A stretch of DNA of 64,000 nucleotides from Legionella sp. (GTDB lineage: Bacteria > Pseudomonadota > Gammaproteobacteria > Legionellales > Legionellaceae): NCBI GenBank assembly GCA_030680075.1, contig JAUXWR010000395.1, forward strand, positions 21,131 to 85,130, read 5' to 3'. Position numbers and translations under genes: made by a program. The notes below the pieces were generated by a model. That model was not told where the DNA came from and made no database searches. It saw only the letters and a program-made list of their open reading frames with translations. This document shows, piece by piece, positions 59,556-64,000 of the stretch (the stretch's first letter is position 1; each line of letters begins with the position of its first letter).

Positions 59556-60647
59556 ATGAACACTATTCAATTTAATAAAAATCACGGCGGTCCTTTGCAT
59601 TATCTTGGTAATCGCTTTTTAAGTTTGCCAGATAATTCCGGGCATATGTCTCGTGATAATAGTTGGCTTAAAGAGCATTTTTCGCTTATTAAATATAATC
59701 TTCAGAGTAAAAAATACAAGCGTTGCATAGAGCCTTTTTCAGGCTCCGCGTCCTGGAGTATCGCTGCCATGGAATTAGGTCTTGCTCTTCAGTATGTCAT
59801 TAATGATAGTGACAAAATTCTTATTGGCGCGCTTAAATTAATTAAAGATAAGCCCGAGCTTATTAAAACAAGTTATGCATTCCTTGAAAGAGCTTTTGAA
59901 AAAGCTCTCAGCAAAAAAGCTTGTTTTCTTAAAACGCTGGATACTTACAATAGCAGTAAGGTGGATGAAGAAAAGGCACTTCTTTTGCCCTTTATTATTA
60001 ACCATTCCTGGTCAGGTATCCTGTTTCATAATAGCAATGGGGAAATTCTTTACCGTGAAGGGCCACTCTTTGAAGGCAAGTCAAGTGAGCGATTTTTAGA
60101 AAAAGCCAATTTATCAATTGATGAGTTTAATGCAGAAGTCGACAGAGTTTCTCAGTTGTTTAATGAGAATGATGTTGAGTTTAGAAGTGGTGACTTTTTA
60201 GATGCATTAATTGATATTCAACCTGGCGATTTTATTGCTCTAAATCCGCCTTATCCTGAAAATGAGCGTTCTGTAACAGAAAAAAGTGGCATGTACGTGG
60301 AACTGTACTCACCAGAAAAATTGCATGAAAATTTAAGGCAATTAATTGACCACATGGAAGAGCAGGGCGTACATTATTACATGACCTATGGTTTTTATAA
60401 CCCTTCATTACATCAATATGTATTACGTGATGACACTCATCAACCTAAAAATTACTTTAGAGTGCTTGGGTATGAAACCTGCGCTTTTGGTGTAGGATTA
60501 GACCAAATTTATTTTACACCGGAATTTTCTATTCCTGAGCAATTAAACACCAAAGTAGTATTGGCAGCCAAGGTTTTAGAAGGCAACACACCACTACCCA
60601 CGCCCGACGAAGCGCTCAGACAATACGATATTTTTTTGCACTCTTAA
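59556..60647 (+). CDS. D12-class (Dam-like) adenine methyltransferase-like protein
   Basis: GGPLHYLGNRFL, CIEPFSGSASWSIAAMELG, GDFIALNPPYPENE (NPPY in place of DPPY). Confidence 0.8.
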   Translation: MNTIQFNKNHGGPLHYLGNRFLSLPDNSGHMSRDNSWLKEHFSLIKYNLQSKKYKRCIEPFSGSASWSIAAMELGLALQYVINDSDKILIGALKLIKDKPELIKTSYAFLERAFEKALSKKACFLKTLDTYNSSKVDEEKALLLPFIINHSWSGILFHNSNGEILYREGPLFEGKSSERFLEKANLSIDEFNAEVDRVSQLFNENDVEFRSGDFLDALIDIQPGDFIALNPPYPENERSVTEKSGMYVELYSPEKLHENLRQLIDHMEEQGVHYYMTYGFYNPSLHQYVLRDDTHQPKNYFRVLGYETCAFGVGLDQIYFTPEFSIPEQLNTKVVLAAKVLEGNTPLPTPDEALRQYDIFLHS

Positions 60648-60686
60648 TTTTTCGACGCAGACTTGTTCGACGTCGATTACTGAAAT

Positions 60687-61085
60687 TTATTTTGGCATTT
60701 CTTTTGTTTTTAACCAATCAATTATTATCTCCGTCACGGGTGAGCAGAGAACAGATGTTTTATCACTCACCCAGCGAACCTCCTCAATTTCAGCATTTTC
60801 CTGAATTGCTCCCGTAAATTCTGCGAAATAGGCGGTAATTTTGACGAATACACTATCAGGTTTGCCATGAGCCTGGGCGGTGAAAGTACCTGCATATGCA
60901 ATTGTTTCGGGATGGAGATCTATGGAAAGCTCTTCTTTAATTTCTCGAATCAGTGCTTCATGATCACTTTCCCCAGGTTCTCGTTTTCCACCTGGAATGT
61001 AATAAGTGTCTTTACCTCTGGAACGCGCGCACAAAACATGATTATCTTTTACACATAACCAGGCTAATTTATCAATTTCATTCAT
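60687..61085 (-). CDS. Nudix hydrolase
   Basis: GGKREPGESDHEALIREIKEELSIDL. Confidence 0.95.
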   Translation of the reverse strand: MNEIDKLAWLCVKDNHVLCARSRGKDTYYIPGGKREPGESDHEALIREIKEELSIDLHPETIAYAGTFTAQAHGKPDSVFVKITAYFAEFTGAIQENAEIEEVRWVSDKTSVLCSPVTEIIIDWLKTKEMPK

Positions 61086-61620
61086 GAATGCACCCTTGAG
61101 AGTAAAATCGGTATTCTACTTCATCCAGCAACTTTCCTGATTCACTCGTCTTAAAATATTCATCTTTAATAATTCCACCCATTTTCTCTGCGATTTTACA
61201 GCTCGGGATATTGGTTCGTACAACAGGGTATTTTAAATAATCATATTCTATATTTGTTTCAGCCCAGGTTTTTAATAAGTTCAATGCTTCAAAACCATAA
61301 TTAAATCCGTGAGCGCCTTTCTTTAACCAAATCCCTAACTCAGGCGTTTTCGAATCAGCTTTATGAAGGCAGGTGTATCCCAAGAACTCCAGTGAACTTT
61401 TTTCTGCAATAATAAGGGCAATTTCCTCCTCATTTTGCATTTTAAGTCGTTGGTCTAAAATATGCTGATTAATCTCAGTCTGTGTTTTTGGCGCGCTAGG
61501 CCACATATATTGAGTGACCTCGGCAGTAAATTCTCGACATATGTCTTTAGCATATTTCCTGGAAATCGGGATTAATTTAACCCGTTTGGATTCTAATGTA
61601 AGCTGTAGGTAATCAAGCAT
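61078..61620 (-). CDS. GNAT family N-acetyltransferase
   Basis: LESKRVKLIPISRKYAKDI, LGYTCLHKADSKTPELGIWLKKGAHGFNYGFEAL, PVVRTNIPSCKIAEKMGG. Confidence 0.92.
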   Translation of the reverse strand: MLDYLQLTLESKRVKLIPISRKYAKDICREFTAEVTQYMWPSAPKTQTEINQHILDQRLKMQNEEEIALIIAEKSSLEFLGYTCLHKADSKTPELGIWLKKGAHGFNYGFEALNLLKTWAETNIEYDYLKYPVVRTNIPSCKIAEKMGGIIKDEYFKTSESGKLLDEVEYRFYSQGCIHE

Positions 61621-61767
61621 TAATGGCTACCAAATTTTATCTCTATTCAAATATTAACACTTCGATTTTTTCTTAACCAGTGATAAGTCAAGTAAACCAA
61701 TTAACTAAATTAGTTAGAAGAGTAGTTCGCAAGACAAAGGCTCAAATTGAGCATCTATAAACATTCG

Positions 61768-61799
61768 TTAAGTCTGATTATTGTGATAATCAGACTTAA
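61768..61799 (-). terminator. Terminator-like hairpin
   Basis: TTAAGTCTGATTAT tgtg ATAATCAGACTTAA, 14-bp arms, downstream of the membrane/XRE pair. Confidence 0.75.
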
Positions 61800-61836
61800 T
61801 GGAATTATGGTATCCATAATATTCAATGAGCTAATT

Positions 61837-62286
61837 TTATTTATCAGATAAATACCAATTAGAAAAACCTTTAACAATAGTTCCTCCAATAATGGCTGTT
61901 ATAATAAATGGATCTATATATAAACTATTATGTAAAATGCTTATTATTAATTGATATACAATACCTATACAAAGAATTAAGGTAATAAACCAAGCCACAT
62001 TACGTTCCGCGATTGCTTCATGTAATAACTCACGCTCATCTTGTTGGATTTTTCTTGCTATATCAACAAAATCAATAATGATTATTGATAATAAAATAAC
62101 CAAAGTAATCAGCTGATATTTATCGGTCATACCTATTAAATAAGTAATCAATGCAGCAATTAAAGTTAAGGCTGTTATACCAAAAATGTACGCCCATCCC
62201 TGCCAAGACTTTGGTGAAATGCCCCAACCAGTGTATTGGCGACGTTTAAACCATTTTGGATTACCAATCATAATTCCCCCTCCCAA
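61837..62286 (-). CDS. Membrane protein paired with XRE regulator
   Basis: 4 TM segments; overlaps the end of the upstream XRE gene. Confidence 0.75.
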   Translation of the reverse strand: MGGGIMIGNPKWFKRRQYTGWGISPKSWQGWAYIFGITALTLIAALITYLIGMTDKYQLITLVILLSIIIIDFVDIARKIQQDERELLHEAIAERNVAWFITLILCIGIVYQLIISILHNSLYIDPFIITAIIGGTIVKGFSNWYLSDK

Positions 62287-62489
62287 TTAAAAATAAACAG
62301 CTCATTTATAGTTGTTTTTAATGCATAAGCTACAGAAAAAGCCAACTTTAACGATGGGTTATATCTACCTTTTTCAAGATAATTAATGGTTTCTCTACTA
62401 ACGCCCACACGGTTAGCAAGCATCTCTTGAGTTAAGTTGTGTTTTGCACGATATTCTTTGATTTTTGTTTCAAAAGCGATGTGCTCCAT
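62268..62489 (-). CDS. XRE-family transcriptional regulator
   Basis: [57 protein letters not shown]. Confidence 0.93.
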   Translation of the reverse strand: MEHIAFETKIKEYRAKHNLTQEMLANRVGVSRETINYLEKGRYNPSLKLAFSVAYALKTTINELFIFNWEGEL

Positions 62490-62520
62490 TCTATTCCTCA
62501 CACCTTGAAATGTTGTTTTA

Positions 62521-62558
62521 TTCTCACTTAATGTGAGAAATATACCACATTGAGTGGT
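62521..62558. promoter_or_regulatory. Paired palindromic operators upstream of XRE gene
   Basis: TTCTCACTTAATGTGAGAA (62521-62539) and ACCACATTGAGTGGT (62544-62558). Confidence 0.65.
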
Positions 62559-62607
62559 TTTGTAAAGCATTAAAGACAATAACTAAAGAGTAATTTTATA
62601 GGAATGC

Positions 62608-62871
62608 TTATCCTAATTTAAGCTTCTTAATTGTAAATATGTAGAAGAAAATTATGGGTAAAAGTACAATCCCTGCCATCACCAAGGAGGCTCTCAGCGA
62701 GAATAACGTTGCCACCAGACCTGTTAAAGGACCTAATATGATTTGTCCAAGTGCATTTGATTGACCGCTCATTGAAAATACACTAGCTCTGATGCTTGAA
62801 GTAATATTTTGATTTAACCAAGCATTATAAAGAGAACCGTTTACTTCTCTTAGAAAATAAACAAGCCAAAA
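62608..62871 (-). pseudogene. C-terminal remnant of an MFS transporter
   Basis: FWLVYFLREVNGSLYNAWLNQNITSSIRASVFSMSGQSNALGQIILGPLTGLVATLFSLRASLVMAGIVLLPIIFFYIFTIKKLKLG*; 5' side ends at a hairpin element. Confidence 0.85.
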
Positions 62872-62950
62872 GGGTCAGAGGGTCAAGCCTTGCTTTTTGT
62901 CTTTGGATAGCAAAAAAACAAGGCTTGACCCTCTTACTTTGACCCCTTTG
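62869..62950. mobile_element. Small MITE/REP-like inverted-repeat element
   Basis: GAGGGTCAAGCCTTG (62878-62892) / CAAGGCTTGACCCTC (62919-62933) nested in AAAGGGTCA...TGACCCCTTT. Confidence 0.65.
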
Positions 62951-64000
62951 TTATAAAGCAGGGAATAAGTGACCGTGTTGGTATTGCCATACTAGTTCTT
63001 TTGAATCACCATCCAACTTGTTAGTATTAAATTTAACCGTATTATCTTTGCTATTCTGATTAGCAATAAAAAAAGCGCATTCGTTTTTTAAATTAAATAA
63101 CGGTGGCGCAGGCAGGTCGAGTCTTTTTAAAAGATTGCATTCCTGGCGAGCAAGGGATTTATATTCTATTTGTTTTGTATCTAGGTTCTCCCAGGTAAGA
63201 TAGCGATAAATAGCATTCTTAAAAAAATCAAGCACTTCCCTACAAAAAGGTCGGTTTTGAAGTAGATCAGACCATACTTCTATTAATAAAGCATCGGCAG
63301 TGGATTCTTTTTCATCTTCATTCATACAAAAAAATATACGCGTTAGTAATAAAAAGCGGGAGTCACGATCGAATTTGAGAGATAAAGATTTAATCAATAA
63401 TTTTATCGCTTCAAAATAATCGACCTCACCGCCCAATCCATTCTTATACATGCTAGCTCTACAGTACACCGCCGAAGCATTGCCTTTTTCAATGGCTTTT
63501 TCATATAATGCAATAGCTTTGGGATAATCAACCTCACCGCCTAATCCCTTTTCATACATGGCGGCTCTATTGTTCATCGCCAACGCATTGCCTTTTTCAA
63601 TGGCTTTTTCATATAATGCAATAGCCTTGGGATAATCAACCTCACCACCTAATCCCTTTTCATACATGACGGCTCTATAGTTCATCGCCAAAGCATCGCC
63701 TTTTTCAATGGCTTTTTCATATAATGCGATAGCCTTGGAATAATCAACCTCACCGCCCAATCCATTTTGATACATGAAGGCTCTATTGTTCATCGCCAAA
63801 GCATTGCCTTTTTCAATGGCTTTTTCATATAATGCAATAGCCTTGGGATAATCAACCTCACCGCCCAATCCATTTTGATACATGAAGGCTCTATTGTTCA
63901 TCGCCAAAGCCTCGCCTTTTTCAATGGCTTTTTCATATAATGCAATAGCCTTGGGATAATCAACTTTTCCGCCCAATCCCTTTTGATACATCAAGGCTCT
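62951..64000 (-). CDS. Sel1-like tandem-repeat protein, N-terminus beyond window
   Basis: 36-aa units DYPKAIALYEKAIEKGNALAMNNRAFMYQNGLGGEV repeated; near-identical at DNA level (108 bp). Confidence 0.92.
   Translation of the reverse strand, partial: RALMYQKGLGGKVDYPKAIALYEKAIEKGEALAMNNRAFMYQNGLGGEVDYPKAIALYEKAIEKGNALAMNNRAFMYQNGLGGEVDYSKAIALYEKAIEKGDALAMNYRAVMYEKGLGGEVDYPKAIALYEKAIEKGNALAMNNRAAMYEKGLGGEVDYPKAIALYEKAIEKGNASAVYCRASMYKNGLGGEVDYFEAIKLLIKSLSLKFDRDSRFLLLTRIFFCMNEDEKESTADALLIEVWSDLLQNRPFCREVLDFFKNAIYRYLTWENLDTKQIEYKSLARQECNLLKRLDLPAPPLFNLKNECAFFIANQNSKDNTVKFNTNKLDGDSKELVWQYQHGHLFPAL

Noticed and set aside
63435-64000. Possible CRISPR-like array (regular about 108-bp periodicity)
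   Set aside because: Repeats are contiguous, in frame and encode Sel1 units; there are no unique spacers.
1-64000. Prophage, integrase, IS transposase, rRNA or tRNA genes
   Set aside because: None recognised by eye; no transposase/integrase motif ORFs in the track. tRNAscan-SE and ISfinder searches were not possible here.

Overview
The 64 kb window reads as a gammaproteobacterial chromosome, most consistent with Legionella/Legionellales. That assignment rests on gene content, Lcl_C/DUF1566-type secreted proteins, Sel1 and ankyrin-type proteins, and effector-like fragments; it is an inference, not a database result. About 1-43.9 kb is mostly housekeeping: hutU, folK, pcnB, terC-like, hemJ, rubredoxin, hemL, ackA-pta, POT transporter, mnmC, PhzF-like, pbpC with a divergent alpha-2-macroglobulin, coaE-zapD, an EAL protein, bioA divergent from bioBFHD, aspS, MscS-like, mutH. 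This is punctuated by accessory islets. About 44-64 kb is accessory-rich: a 34-aa-repeat protein, Ku, a second guanylate-kinase-like gene, tandem Lcl_C paralogs, a Nudix-HAD fusion next to a D12-like methyltransferase, an XRE/membrane pair, an MFS remnant cut by a hairpin element, and a Sel1-repeat protein. The most unusual DNA is a pair of adjacent long hairpins (295-415 and 467-586) with unrelated stems but homologous loops in opposite orientation, each loop able to form small sub-hairpins. Other notable signals are a RelE/HigB-type toxin split at a T8 tract, dispersed repeats (one supplying the AckA C-terminus), and a segmental duplication carrying the 3' end of a GST gene. No rRNA, tRNA or CRISPR array was recognised.
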